NCBI RefSeq assembly: GCF_030503855.1 | Contig: NZ_CP129971.1 | Coordinates: forward strand, 937,501 to 1,001,500 | Direction: 5' to 3' | Length of the DNA: 64,000 nucleotides | From: Marivirga salinae | GTDB lineage: Bacteria; Bacteroidota; Bacteroidia; Cytophagales; Cyclobacteriaceae | In this document: positions 8,945-17,534 of the stretch, piece by piece | How the letters are laid out: the number at the start of each line of letters is the position of its first letter | Position numbering within the stretch: position 1 is the first letter of the stretch | Position numbers and translations under genes: made by a program | Notes under the pieces: generated by a model | Database searches by the model: none | What the model was told of the DNA's origin: nothing | Seen by the model: only the letters and a program-made list of their open reading frames with translations

Positions 8945-9909
8945 ACCAGGTCTTTTAGGCTTTTATTACGTTGTGGAATTAATAACGAAAGTAAAATAGA
9001 AAGCAGTAAAGTAGAGAATATCACGCTAAATGAAACAAGAGTGTTGATGTGAATATGAACAAACTCAAGTAACATTTTTGCACCTATAAAAATCAAAATA
9101 AATGACAATCCTTTTTGCAATAAGTAAAATTTATCAATAATTCCTGCAAGGATAAAGAATTTTGCTCTTAAGCCTAAGATTGCAAATATATTGGAAGTAT
9201 AAAGTATAAATTCGTTTTGAGTAATTGCGAAAACTGCCGGGATTGAATCAACTGCGAATATCAAATCAGTAGATTCAACTAAAAGAATCACTAAAAACAG
9301 GGGAGTAAATAAAATCATTTTCCCTCTTTTGATTACAAATTTTCCACTGAAATTACCTTTTGTTATGTTAAGATATTTTCTGGCAAATTTGATAATAACA
9401 TTTTTCTCTGGGTCTAGGTCATCTTCCTCTTTCTGGAAAAATATTTTAACTCCGCTATAAACCAGAAAAGCACCAAATATATACAATATCCAATGGAATT
9501 CGGCAACAAGAAAAGCGCCTAAGAAAATGAAAATTGCCCTAAAAACAATTGCTCCTAATACCCCCCAGAATAGTATCTTATGATAGTAGGTTTCCTCAAC
9601 TTTGAAATACCTTAAGATTAATAATATTACAAAAATATTATCTACTGATAGAGCATATTCAGCTACATAAGCAGAAAAGAATTCTAACATTAAAACAGTG
9701 CCGCCATAAAATTCATATATCAAGTATCCGAAGGCAACTGAAATTACTATCCAAAAAATTGATTGGTATGTAGCGGACTTTAAGGATACTTTTTTTGCAT
9801 CCTTGTTAAAGAATCCTAAATCAAAAATGAGGAATATTATGATAACTGCCCCAAAAATAGTGTAGAGAACATGTTCTGTGTCATCAAAAAAACTTAAAAT
9901 ACTATCCAT
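8941..9909 (-). CDS. TerC/Alx-family integral membrane metal transporter
   Basis: The 322-residue protein has about eight to nine membrane segments and the two acidic signatures of the TerC family, LSVDN near residue 90 and ESTDLIFAVDSIPA near 212-225. A charged cytoplasmic loop with EKEEDDLDPE separates the halves. Family members include Alx/MeeF, which export manganese, so divalent cation efflux is the likeliest function. I checked its upstream region for a yybP-ykoY manganese riboswitch and saw none. Its gene ends over the stop of the TerB/LETM1-like gene. Confidence 0.88.
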   Translation of the reverse strand: MDSILSFFDDTEHVLYTIFGAVIIIFLIFDLGFFNKDAKKVSLKSATYQSIFWIVISVAFGYLIYEFYGGTVLMLEFFSAYVAEYALSVDNIFVILLILRYFKVEETYYHKILFWGVLGAIVFRAIFIFLGAFLVAEFHWILYIFGAFLVYSGVKIFFQKEEDDLDPEKNVIIKFARKYLNITKGNFSGKFVIKRGKMILFTPLFLVILLVESTDLIFAVDSIPAVFAITQNEFILYTSNIFAILGLRAKFFILAGIIDKFYLLQKGLSFILIFIGAKMLLEFVHIHINTLVSFSVIFSTLLLSILLSLLIPQRNKSLKDLV

Positions 9910-10139
9910 ATATTATTTAATCCCCATTCTAGTGGAAAGATAATTTATTTGTAACTTTTTATTAAATATTATAAAGAAAATTATGAAAATTTTATCAAAA
10001 TCAATTATTAGGTTACGATAAGAAGGATATATACAGAAGTTGTTAATGTAAGGTTTTTGTAAGAGTTGAAGTCTTTATGGCTTAATTTTTAGATCAATTA
10101 ATAAATCGCAGAGATAGGTCGGGTATTTTAAAAGACAAA

Positions 10140-10165
10140 GGGCAAGTTAATTTTTTAACTTGCCC
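10140..10165 (-). terminator. Rho-independent terminator of the collagen-like lipoprotein gene
   Basis: Perfect 11-base arms GGGCAAGTTAA and TTAACTTGCCC enclose a four-base loop. On the minus strand the stem is followed by TTTGTCTTTT. It lies 24 bases past the stop of the lipoprotein gene. Confidence 0.75.
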
Positions 10166-10188
10166 TACATATTTTTATATAGATTTCA

Positions 10189-10761
10189 CTATTTAACTGT
10201 AACAATGCTCTGATCAGACAAATTATAATGTTCCATCACTGCATTATAGTCTTTATAATCAACTGAACTTTCTGTTCTTCCATTTTGAAATTGACCAGGA
10301 ACTACCACTACTCTGGCAATCCAGTTATCAGTGAAATTGGCACCTAATAAGTTTAGGTCAAAATCAGAATCTAAAAACAGTGCCACATCAAACATTGTAA
10401 AATCATAATTATAGATCAACGTCCCATGATCAGTAAATTCCGTTTGAGGTAAAGCTCTCCACACATCTAAATCATCTTGTTCTAAATAATCATAAAGAAA
10501 GTATACTAGCACCTTGTCGGACTCCAGCATGTTAAAGGTTTCAGGAATTTCTAAAATGACACTGTACTCATTAGTGGCTGAAAATGTTATATCTACATAT
10601 TCAAACACATAGGCTTCTTGGCCATCCATTCCATCTTGACCATCTTGACCTGCTGGGCCTTGCGGACCTCTTGGACCCGGTGCACCATCTTGACCATTGA
10701 AGGTGCAACTACCTAGTAAAACTATACTTATCGCGAAAATAAAATTGAAAAGATTTTTCAT
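10189..10761 (-). CDS. Lipoprotein with a short collagen-like Gly-X-Y stretch
   Basis: I start at the inner ATG at 10761, which begins a clean lipoprotein signal with cysteine 19 (VLLGSC); a start 24 bases upstream would add eight residues before it. The protein is then 190 residues. Right after the signal come about eight consecutive Gly-X-Y triplets (about 23-47), rich in GPQ, GPA and GQD. The remaining roughly 140 residues are a soluble, acidic, probably beta-rich domain I do not recognise. The genomic position gives no partner. Similar lipoproteins with a collagen-like leader are common in Bacteroidota without known function. A -7 element precedes the gene and a strong terminator follows it. 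Confidence 0.75.
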   Translation of the reverse strand: MKNLFNFIFAISIVLLGSCTFNGQDGAPGPRGPQGPAGQDGQDGMDGQEAYVFEYVDITFSATNEYSVILEIPETFNMLESDKVLVYFLYDYLEQDDLDVWRALPQTEFTDHGTLIYNYDFTMFDVALFLDSDFDLNLLGANFTDNWIARVVVVPGQFQNGRTESSVDYKDYNAVMEHYNLSDQSIVTVK

Positions 10762-10782
10762 GGCTATTAATTTTTGATTACT

Positions 10783-10790
10783 CAAAAGTA
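10783..10790 (-). promoter_or_regulatory. -7 promoter element of the collagen-like lipoprotein gene
   Basis: The minus strand reads TACTTTTG, matching TAnnTTTG, 21 bases before the ATG at 10761. This spacing also favours the inner start codon, since the upstream alternative would overlap the promoter. Confidence 0.45.
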
Positions 10791-10819
10791 ACCAAAAAAT
10801 ATGCCAAAGCTGATAATCC

Positions 10820-10860
10820 TTGAGATAAGAACTCTAAATAAGTTCTATTAAGAGTCTCAA
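10820..10860. repeat. Nested inverted repeats upstream of the lipoprotein gene
   Basis: Outer arms TTGAGA and TCTCAA and inner arms AGAACT and AGTTCT are arranged around a seven-base centre. The hairpin lies just past the stop of the possible small gene at 10864 and about 60 bases before the lipoprotein start, so it could be a transcript end or an operator. No T-run follows it. Confidence 0.4.
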
Positions 10861-10863
10861 AAT

Positions 10864-10983
10864 TTATTTGCTAAGAAATGACTTAATTAGCATTCCTATA
10901 AAAAGTAGAATAAAAATCGAGCCCTTAATGAGGTTATCATTAATGCGAGAGTTTTTCAATAATTTAAATACATTAAATATCAT
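10864..10983 (-). CDS. Possible 39-residue single-pass membrane protein
   Basis: An ATG at 10983 opens a 39-codon frame ending in TAA. The peptide has a basic, asparagine-rich first half and one hydrophobic helix (about residues 23-34, with IFILLFIGM), then a short basic tail with KSFLSK. That arrangement is typical of tiny inner-membrane proteins. A hairpin follows the stop directly. No known family is recognised and no promoter element is evident, so chance is a real alternative. Confidence 0.3.
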   Translation of the reverse strand: MIFNVFKLLKNSRINDNLIKGSIFILLFIGMLIKSFLSK

Positions 10984-11239
10984 GAAACAAATATAACTTG
11001 CTGACTACAAAAGTGCTAAAACAGCTTTTTTACTAAGCGTAATATTTAAATCATAATCTCTTTTTACCTTAAATTTGATAGGTTTTATACTAAAATACTA
11101 CAGCGAATTTTTTTAAAAAAACTGATATTAAAATAGTGCAAACAAGCAAAATACACTCTAAAACTATATGTTAACAACAAATTCAGGGTGAAGAGTATAG
11201 TTTTAATACATAAGTAAAATAGAAATAGAATTCCTTAAA

Positions 11240-12988
11240 TCAAATTCTTGCTTGATAGGTATAAAGGTCAAAATACCTTCCTTTTTTATCAATCAACTCA
11301 TCATGCTTCCCTCTTTCGCTTATTTCACCATCTTCGATCACTAAGATTTGGTCAGCTTGTCTGATGGTGCTTAATCTATGTGCAATCACAAAAGTGGTTT
11401 TTCCTTTCATTAATTCTTTCAAACTTGATTGAATGTAATGCTCACTTTCGGTATCCAAATTGGAAGTAGCTTCATCTAAAATTAGTATTTTGGGGTCTGC
11501 TAAGATGGCTCTTGCTATGGCTATTCTTTGTTGTTGACCACCTGAAAGCTTCACGCCTCTTTCACCAATTTGTGTATCCAAACCATCTTCAAATTTATCT
11601 GTAAATTGATTGACATAAGCAGATTTTACAGCATTTAATAACTCCGTTTCTGTTGCATCTGGTCGTGGAAATAGAATGTTTTCACGAATTGTACCTTCAA
11701 ACAGAAAATCTTCTTGTAAAACCACGCCCAATTTGCTTCTATAACTTTCTAAGGTGATTTCTTGCAAATCATGGCCATCTACCATGATTTTTCCGTCATC
11801 AGGATTTAAAAAGGATGAAACTAAGCCCGATATAGTGCTTTTACCAGAACCTGAAGTCCCTACAAAAGCTGTTACAGAACCAGGGATTGCCTCAAAACTG
11901 ATGTTTTTAACTACATCTTTGTTTTCTTCATAAGCAAAAGAAACATTTTCAAATTGAATATGTCCTTTAACATCTTTTAACTCAATTGTCCTGTTTGGAT
12001 TATCTGTTTCCACAGGTGTATTCATAATTTCCTCTGTTCTGTCTAATCCAGCAAATGCTTCTGTCAATTGGCTTCCGATATTGCTCATTTGAATAATTGG
12101 TGCAATCATAAAACCAAGATAAAGTGTGAAAGCAAGAAAATCACCGAAAGTAAGTTCCTCATTCATGATCATCCAACCTCCAATCCCCATTATTCCTGCT
12201 GATGCCAAACCTAAAAGTAAGGTGGCGGAGCTCGTGATTAAACTGGTAGCGGTTAAACTTGATTTTATGTTTTTGAACAACCTATCTACTCCTTCTGCAA
12301 AAACTCTAATTTCTTGGAGTTCGGCATTAAAGCCTTTAATAACTCTTATTCCTCCAAGAGTTTCAGTTAGCCTACCAGTAACTTCTGCATTAATTTTCCC
12401 TCTTTCTCTGAAAATAGGTCTAATTCTGCCAAAAGCTTTTAAAGAGATGACTCCAAAAATAGCTACAGGAACTAATACATAAAGTGTCATCATAGGGCTA
12501 ATGGTAATCAGAATAATTAAACAAACAACGGAAGTCAATATTCCACCTACCATTTGAGCCAAGCCTGTCCCCACTAAGTTCCGAACTCCTTCCACATCCG
12601 TCATAATTCTAGAAACCAACTCTCCTGTTTTGGCATTATCAAAATAACGGATAGGGAGTTTTAGGATATGAGACTGAACTTTCGAACGTAGTTGAGCAAT
12701 TAGGTTTTGGGCTTCAACACTTAATATTTGAGTTAAAGCAAATGATGTGACTGCTTGAATTACAATTGCTCCTACCACTGCAAATATCAAATATTTCAAC
12801 ATTTCCAGATCCCCATTCGGCACAATTTCATCTACCAGAATCTTGCTGGAACCAGGCAAAACTAAAGAAGCTGCCCTACTAATAATAATAAGAATTAAGC
12901 CAATTAGAATATATTTTCTTCTTGGCCATATAATAGTCTTAAATGCCGATGCTAAAGTAGTTTTTGAGGATTGATCTTGTTGTGCCAT
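11240..12988 (-). CDS. ABC exporter, fused permease and ATPase
   Basis: The 582-residue half-transporter has six predicted membrane segments in the first 310 residues and an ATPase domain with Walker A GTSGSGKST (about 377-385), signature LSGGQQQR (about 481), Walker B ILILDEATSNLD and the AHR switch. It is a paralogue of the exporter at 1427, not a duplicate. It sits 60 bases downstream of rfbA on the same strand, so it may be read from the sugar-nucleotide operon, but it is not the two-gene Wzm/Wzt type used for O-antigen export. Lipid or drug export is the safest statement. The N-terminus is short and polar with no targeting signal. Confidence 0.88.
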   Translation of the reverse strand: MAQQDQSSKTTLASAFKTIIWPRRKYILIGLILIIISRAASLVLPGSSKILVDEIVPNGDLEMLKYLIFAVVGAIVIQAVTSFALTQILSVEAQNLIAQLRSKVQSHILKLPIRYFDNAKTGELVSRIMTDVEGVRNLVGTGLAQMVGGILTSVVCLIILITISPMMTLYVLVPVAIFGVISLKAFGRIRPIFRERGKINAEVTGRLTETLGGIRVIKGFNAELQEIRVFAEGVDRLFKNIKSSLTATSLITSSATLLLGLASAGIMGIGGWMIMNEELTFGDFLAFTLYLGFMIAPIIQMSNIGSQLTEAFAGLDRTEEIMNTPVETDNPNRTIELKDVKGHIQFENVSFAYEENKDVVKNISFEAIPGSVTAFVGTSGSGKSTISGLVSSFLNPDDGKIMVDGHDLQEITLESYRSKLGVVLQEDFLFEGTIRENILFPRPDATETELLNAVKSAYVNQFTDKFEDGLDTQIGERGVKLSGGQQQRIAIARAILADPKILILDEATSNLDTESEHYIQSSLKELMKGKTTFVIAHRLSTIRQADQILVIEDGEISERGKHDELIDKKGRYFDLYTYQARI

Positions 12989-13048
12989 AAAATATTAGGA
13001 AAGCCTTTGTTTACGGTCAACCCTTTTAAAAGTTCTTATGATTAATAA

Positions 13049-13918
13049 TTATTTTGATTGTTTAATTAATCTCATCAAATATTCACCATAACCACTTTTC
13101 ACCAAAGGCTCTGCCAATTTCTCTAACTGAGATTTATTAATAAAGCCCATCCTGAAAGCTACCTCTTCGATACAGCCTATTTTTAAGCCTTGTCTTTCTT
13201 CTATTACACGTACAAATTCAGAAGCTTGCATTAAGGAAGAAAAAGTTCCGGTATCTAACCAAGCAGTTCCTCTGTTCAGTAAGCTTACTTTTAATTTTCC
13301 TTCTTCCAGATATTTTTTATTCACATCCGTGATTTCCAATTCTCCTCTATGGCTTGGCTTAATGTTTTTGGCTATATCGATCACTCGATTATCATAAAAA
13401 TAAATCCCCGGAACTGCAAAAGATGATTTCGGATTTTCCGGCTTTTCTTCTATTGATATTGCCTTGCCTTCATCGTTAAATTCTACCACACCGTATCGTT
13501 CTGGATCATGCACGTGGTAGGCATACACTATTCCTCCCTCTGGCTGGCTGTTAGATTGCAATAATGTGGACATGCCCGAACCATAAAAGATATTATCCCC
13601 TAATATCAAGGCTACATCATCGTCTCCAACGAAATCCTCTCCTATGATAAATGCCTGAGCCAAGCCTTCAGGTTTTTCCTGAACAGCATACTCGAAATTA
13701 CAACCAAGTTGAGAACCATCCCCTAATAATTGCTTGAAAAGTCCGGTGTGTTCCGGAGTTGAGATAATCAATATATCCTTTATTCCGGCCAGCATCAGGG
13801 TTGAAAGTGGATAATAAATCATGGGCTTATCGTAAACCGGCATGAGTTGCTTGCTTAAAGCAATGGTTAAGGGATGTAATCTAGTGCCTGATCCTCCTGC
13901 TAATATTATTCCTTTCAT
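13049..13918 (-). CDS. rfbA: Glucose-1-phosphate thymidylyltransferase
   Basis: The 289-residue protein matches RfbA/RmlA over its length: the nucleotide-binding [11 protein letters not shown] at residues 8-18, [17 protein letters not shown] just after, [10 protein letters not shown] near 107 and EEKP near 158. It makes dTDP-glucose from dTTP and glucose-1-phosphate, the first step to dTDP-rhamnose and related sugars. It follows rfbB by 91 bases on the same strand. The start ATG and length agree with the family. Confidence 0.96.
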   Translation of the reverse strand: MKGIILAGGSGTRLHPLTIALSKQLMPVYDKPMIYYPLSTLMLAGIKDILIISTPEHTGLFKQLLGDGSQLGCNFEYAVQEKPEGLAQAFIIGEDFVGDDDVALILGDNIFYGSGMSTLLQSNSQPEGGIVYAYHVHDPERYGVVEFNDEGKAISIEEKPENPKSSFAVPGIYFYDNRVIDIAKNIKPSHRGELEITDVNKKYLEEGKLKVSLLNRGTAWLDTGTFSSLMQASEFVRVIEERQGLKIGCIEEVAFRMGFINKSQLEKLAEPLVKSGYGEYLMRLIKQSK

Positions 13919-13933
13919 ATTTATAATTTTTAG

Positions 13934-13957
13934 AGTCTAGAATCTAAATCCTAGACT
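13934..13957. repeat. Inverted repeat between rfbB and rfbA
   Basis: Seven-base arms AGTCTAG and CTAGACT flank a ten-base centre that itself holds a partial copy of the motif. It could be a small intergenic repeat or an mRNA processing hairpin within the rfb operon. Confidence 0.35.
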
Positions 13958-14009
13958 GGTTCTTTATTTATCTGAATTCTAATTTAATCTAGATTTTATT
14001 CCCTAGCTT

Positions 14010-15065
14010 CTAATCTCTTTTCTCGTACATTTCATCATAATACTGCTGGTAAGCGCCTGAGGTAACATTCTTCAACCATTCCTCATTTTCCAAGTACCAA
14101 TCAATAGTTTTGGAAATCCCTTCCTCAAATTGGAGGCTTGGTTTCCATCCCAGTTCGTTCATGATCTTATTAGCATCAATTGCATACCTTAAATCATGGC
14201 CAGCCCGGTCTTTTACATAAGTGATAAGCTTTTCAGAAGTTCCTTTTTCCCTTCCAAGCTTCTCGTCCATCACTTTGCACATGACTTTAATCAAATCCAG
14301 GTTTTTCCATTCGTTAAAACCACCAATATTATAAGTCTCTTTATTTTTTCCTTTATGATATACCAAATCAATGGCGATAGCATGATCGATTACATAAAGC
14401 CAATCCCTAATATTTTCACCCTTTCCGTAAACAGGTAATGGTTTATTACTTCTGATATTATTAATAAAAAGTGGTATAAGTTTTTCAGGGAATTGATTCG
14501 GCCCGTAATTATTGGAGCAGTTGCTTATTACAATAGGTAATCCGTAAGTATTAGCATATGCTCTTACAAAATGGTCGGATCCGGCTTTGGAAGCAGAATA
14601 GGGAGATTGTGGGTCATAAGAAGTTTCTTCAGTAAAAAAACCACCATCATCAACAGAGCCATAAACCTCATCTGTCGAAACATGATAAAAGCGCTTGCCT
14701 TCATAATTGTCTTTCCAGCTTTCTTTTGCGGCATTAAGCAATATTACCGTGCCGAATATATTGGTTTTCAAAAATTCAAGTGGGTTACTGATTGATCGAT
14801 CTACATGAGATTCTGCAGCCAGATGAATCACTCCATCGAAATCGTATCTTTCAAAGAGATTGAAAATGAATGCTTCATCCGTTATATCTCCTTTTTCGAA
14901 TATGTAATTTGGTTTATCCTCAATATCCTTAAGGTTTTCCAGATTACCTGCATAGGTCAATGCATCAAGGTTAACAATTTTATAATCAGAATATTGGTTG
15001 ACAAATAGTCGAACAACATGGGAGCCTATGAAACCAGCTCCTCCGGTAATTAAGATAGTTTTCAA
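14010..15065 (-). CDS. rfbB: dTDP-glucose 4,6-dehydratase
   Basis: The 351-residue protein is an extended short-chain dehydrogenase with NAD-binding GGAGFIGSH at residues 8-16, the HLAAESHVDRS block near 81-91, STDEVYG near 132-138 and catalytic YSASK near 160. It converts dTDP-glucose to dTDP-4-keto-6-deoxyglucose, the substrate of RfbC. It is divergent from the Wzz-like gene with 122 bases between them. A possible -7 match (TATTTTTG on the minus strand, 15089-15096) lies in that spacer. Confidence 0.96.
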   Translation of the reverse strand: MKTILITGGAGFIGSHVVRLFVNQYSDYKIVNLDALTYAGNLENLKDIEDKPNYIFEKGDITDEAFIFNLFERYDFDGVIHLAAESHVDRSISNPLEFLKTNIFGTVILLNAAKESWKDNYEGKRFYHVSTDEVYGSVDDGGFFTEETSYDPQSPYSASKAGSDHFVRAYANTYGLPIVISNCSNNYGPNQFPEKLIPLFINNIRSNKPLPVYGKGENIRDWLYVIDHAIAIDLVYHKGKNKETYNIGGFNEWKNLDLIKVMCKVMDEKLGREKGTSEKLITYVKDRAGHDLRYAIDANKIMNELGWKPSLQFEEGISKTIDWYLENEEWLKNVTSGAYQQYYDEMYEKRD

Positions 15066-15187
15066 TGCTAAGGTTTTTTATATAAAGTCAAAAATAGAAA
15101 TTGTCAAATACAAATTAGAATTCATTACAGCTTTTATTTCATTAGTTTCTAAAACTTCTGTTAATTTGTAAAAATTTTCAAAAAATC

Positions 15188-16267
15188 ATGTCAGAGACAG
15201 AAAAAAATCAAAACAGTAATCATAATTCAGACGAGATAGATTTAAGAGAGTTGTTCTCTGCAATAGGTAATTTCTTTAGCAACATATTCTTCAATTTCAT
15301 TTTGTTTATTGTAGCAATAAAAAATGCTATTGTAAAGAATATAAAGTTGATAGTGATTTTGGGTCTAGTTGGTGTGATTCTAGGAATAGTTACACATTTC
15401 TTTACTCCTGACATTTATAAAAGTTCTATTTTATTAAGATCTACTCACTTAAATGCTAGGTTGATGGAAAGTTCAATAGATAAACTCCAACTTCTAGCAC
15501 AGGACGAGAATCGCAAACAACTTGCCATTACGCTTAAAATAGACACTGCAATAGCCAGTAATATTGTTAGTTTTAGTTATGAGCCTTTTGTTTCTGAAGA
15601 AGAGATTATAGAACTTGAAGTGTTTAAAGAGCAATTAAAATCTGAAATTGAAGACGAGGAGATTATTAATCGTTTTGTAGAAAGATTAAGGATGGAGAAT
15701 AAATCTACTTACAGGATTTATATTGAAGTTTTGGATAGAACTTTAATTTCTGATTTAGAGGAACCATTAATTAATTATTTCAAAAACAATCCTTATGTCT
15801 CCAAAAGGCTAGAAATTCAAGAACAACACTTAAAACTTGAAAGTCAAAATATAGAAGAAGAATTGGCAGAATTAGATAGTTTGAAAGAAATTCTCTTTAA
15901 AAACTTTAGAATGGTAGGTAAAAGAGATAGAGATGGTTCAAATAACGTGATTTTAGCTGATGAACAAACCACCAATCCAATTTCCGTTTTTAATGAATCA
16001 AGGAAAGCATATGAAAAGAAACTAGAAATTGAGAAAAAACTATATTTACAAGCTGAATTCGAATTAATAGATGGTTTCACTGTTTATTCTCAACCTGCTA
16101 GTGCTGGATTGATAAAATTAGGTTTTTATGGCGGACTAATTGGATTAGGATTAGCGTCATTAATTATAATTATCAGTTCATTCCTTCAATATTTAGACAT
16201 AATAGAGCAAAAAACCAGAAATGCTAAAGAAGGTTTAAAAAGGAGAGTTGAAGCTAGAAAAAGTTAA
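15188..16267 (+). CDS. Wzz-like polysaccharide chain-length / envelope protein
   Basis: The 359-residue protein has a polar N-terminus, two hydrophobic segments (about 28-48 and 52-72), a large coiled-coil-rich periplasmic part and a C-terminal membrane segment (about 307-335). This is the layout of Wzz-type polysaccharide co-polymerases, which set glycan chain length; here there are two N-terminal hydrophobic stretches rather than one. TPDIYKSS after the second segment fits the Wzz domain. There is no C-terminal tyrosine kinase. Position among rfbA, rfbB and rfbC supports a surface-polysaccharide role. Its last 33 bases overlap the end of the convergent rfbC gene. Confidence 0.75.
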   Translation: MSETEKNQNSNHNSDEIDLRELFSAIGNFFSNIFFNFILFIVAIKNAIVKNIKLIVILGLVGVILGIVTHFFTPDIYKSSILLRSTHLNARLMESSIDKLQLLAQDENRKQLAITLKIDTAIASNIVSFSYEPFVSEEEIIELEVFKEQLKSEIEDEEIINRFVERLRMENKSTYRIYIEVLDRTLISDLEEPLINYFKNNPYVSKRLEIQEQHLKLESQNIEEELAELDSLKEILFKNFRMVGKRDRDGSNNVILADEQTTNPISVFNESRKAYEKKLEIEKKLYLQAEFELIDGFTVYSQPASAGLIKLGFYGGLIGLGLASLIIIISSFLQYLDIIEQKTRNAKEGLKRRVEARKS

Positions 16268-16786
16268 ATTTTTCTGATCTTTATCAGAAATAATTCTTTT
16301 TTCAACATCTATTTTCCAATCAATATTTAAAGAGGCATCATCATACATGATGCCTCTTTCATTTTCTGGGCTGTAATAATTATCACATTTATAAAAGAAT
16401 TCAGCTTCGTCACTGATTACTGCAATTCCATGTGCAAAACCCCTAGGGATGTATAATTGCTCCTTATTATCTGCAGAAAGATGAATTGAGAATGTTTTCC
16501 CGAAAGTTGGCTTGTCTTTTCTTAAATCTATTGCAATATCCAAAACTTCTCCTTTTAAAACCCTTACCAATTTGGCTTGAGCCATTGGAGGAACTTGCAT
16601 ATGTAATCCACGGATTACCCCATAAACTGAGCGAGACTGATTATCTTGAACAAATTCACATTCTATTCCAGTAGCATCCTCAAATTTCTTTTGGTGAAAA
16701 CTTTCAAAAAAATAACCTCTTGCATCTTCAAAAACAGTTGGCTTAATGATGTATAAATCTTCAAATTCGGTTGGTGTAATATTCAT
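16235..16786 (-). CDS. rfbC: dTDP-4-dehydrorhamnose 3,5-epimerase
   Basis: I start at the ATG at 16786 because family members begin with MNITPT-like sequence; a start nine codons upstream is possible. The 183-residue cupin protein shows FEDARGYFFES, QDNQSRS, RGLHMQ with the catalytic histidine, and YIPRGFAHG. It epimerises dTDP-4-keto-6-deoxyglucose at C3 and C5. The usual tyrosine in RGLHYQ is methionine here. The gene reads toward the Wzz-like gene and overlaps its last 33 bases. The final reductase gene rfbD is not in the window. Confidence 0.94.
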   Translation of the reverse strand: MNITPTEFEDLYIIKPTVFEDARGYFFESFHQKKFEDATGIECEFVQDNQSRSVYGVIRGLHMQVPPMAQAKLVRVLKGEVLDIAIDLRKDKPTFGKTFSIHLSADNKEQLYIPRGFAHGIAVISDEAEFFYKCDNYYSPENERGIMYDDASLNIDWKIDVEKRIISDKDQKNLTFSSFNSPF

Positions 16787-16853
16787 GTTCAAGTTTTTAT
16801 GCAAATTACGCACAACATTCGGTTTTTACCATGTCTTATTAGGCTTTATCTAT

Positions 16854-16861
16854 TAAATTTG
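16854..16861 (+). promoter_or_regulatory. -7 promoter element immediately before ccmB
   Basis: TAAATTTG matches TAnnTTTG and ends only four bases before the GTG start of ccmB at 16866. If it is used, the message would be leaderless or nearly so. Confidence 0.45.
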
Positions 16862-16865
16862 CAGC

Positions 16866-17531
16866 GTGATAAAACAAGTGATATCCATTTTTGAAAAAGA
16901 AGTGAAGTTAGAGTGGCGAAATAAAACCGCTTTCAATGGAATATTGCTGTATTTAGTAAGTACAATTTTCATCTGTTACCTAAGCTTCAATGTAAAAACA
17001 GGGCAAATGCAAACTGTAACCTGGAATGCACTTTTCTGGATTATCATTGTGTTTGCCAATATCAATGGAGTAGCCAAAAGTTTTTTACAGGAAGGCGAGG
17101 GCAGGATGCTGTATTATTACACCTTATGTAAACCGCAAGTCATCTTAAGTGGAAAACTTATTTTCAATGTATTGCTTTCAGTTTTGATCGCTGTGATTGG
17201 CTTTTCAGTTTATGCGCTCATTCTAGGAAATCCTGTTTCGAATTATGTTTATTTCCTTTTGACGATATTGTTTGCTTCAATTGGATTTTCAGGAGTTTTA
17301 ACTTTGGTTTCAGGAATAGTTTCCAAAGCCAATAACAGCACGGCTTTGATGGCAGTGTTGAGTTTTCCGATTTTATTGCCCATTTTATTGATGTCGGTCA
17401 GGCTTTCTAAAAATGCAATAGACGGGATTAACATTAGCTTAATGAATGACAAACTGTTTACTTTAATATCCGTAGATGCAATTGTTATCACTACGGCATT
17501 TATATTATTTCCTTTTATCTGGAGAAATTAA
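16866..17531 (+). CDS. ccmB: Heme exporter permease CcmB
   Basis: The 221-residue protein has six predicted membrane helices and begins VIKQVISIFEKEVKLEWR, the charged leader typical of CcmB. Its length is normal. CcmB works with CcmA and CcmC in the ABC complex that presents heme to CcmE for cytochrome c maturation. GTG is the start, since the leader aligns with the family and no ATG is near. It is first in the run ccmB-ccmC-ccmD-ccmE-ccmF. No ccmA lies upstream here; the next gene is rfbC on the other strand. Confidence 0.9.
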   Translation: MIKQVISIFEKEVKLEWRNKTAFNGILLYLVSTIFICYLSFNVKTGQMQTVTWNALFWIIIVFANINGVAKSFLQEGEGRMLYYYTLCKPQVILSGKLIFNVLLSVLIAVIGFSVYALILGNPVSNYVYFLLTILFASIGFSGVLTLVSGIVSKANNSTALMAVLSFPILLPILLMSVRLSKNAIDGINISLMNDKLFTLISVDAIVITTAFILFPFIWRN

Positions 17532-17534
17532 GAA

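Larger units (their letters stand above)
10762..11239. other. Intergenic region with hairpin and one possible tiny gene
   Basis: These 478 bases hold the promoter of the lipoprotein gene, nested inverted repeats at 10820-10860, and one possible 39-codon gene on the minus strand (10864-10983). I see no RNA gene or insertion sequence remnant in the rest, which is very AT-rich. Confidence 0.5.

Noticed and set aside
9910..10139. Manganese riboswitch (yybP-ykoY) upstream of the TerC-family gene
   Set aside because: I saw none of the conserved loop sequences or the expected paired stems in this AT-rich spacer.
12126..12482. 118-codon plus-strand frame
   Set aside because: It lies wholly inside the membrane domain of an ABC exporter on the other strand; the composition is that of an antisense shadow.
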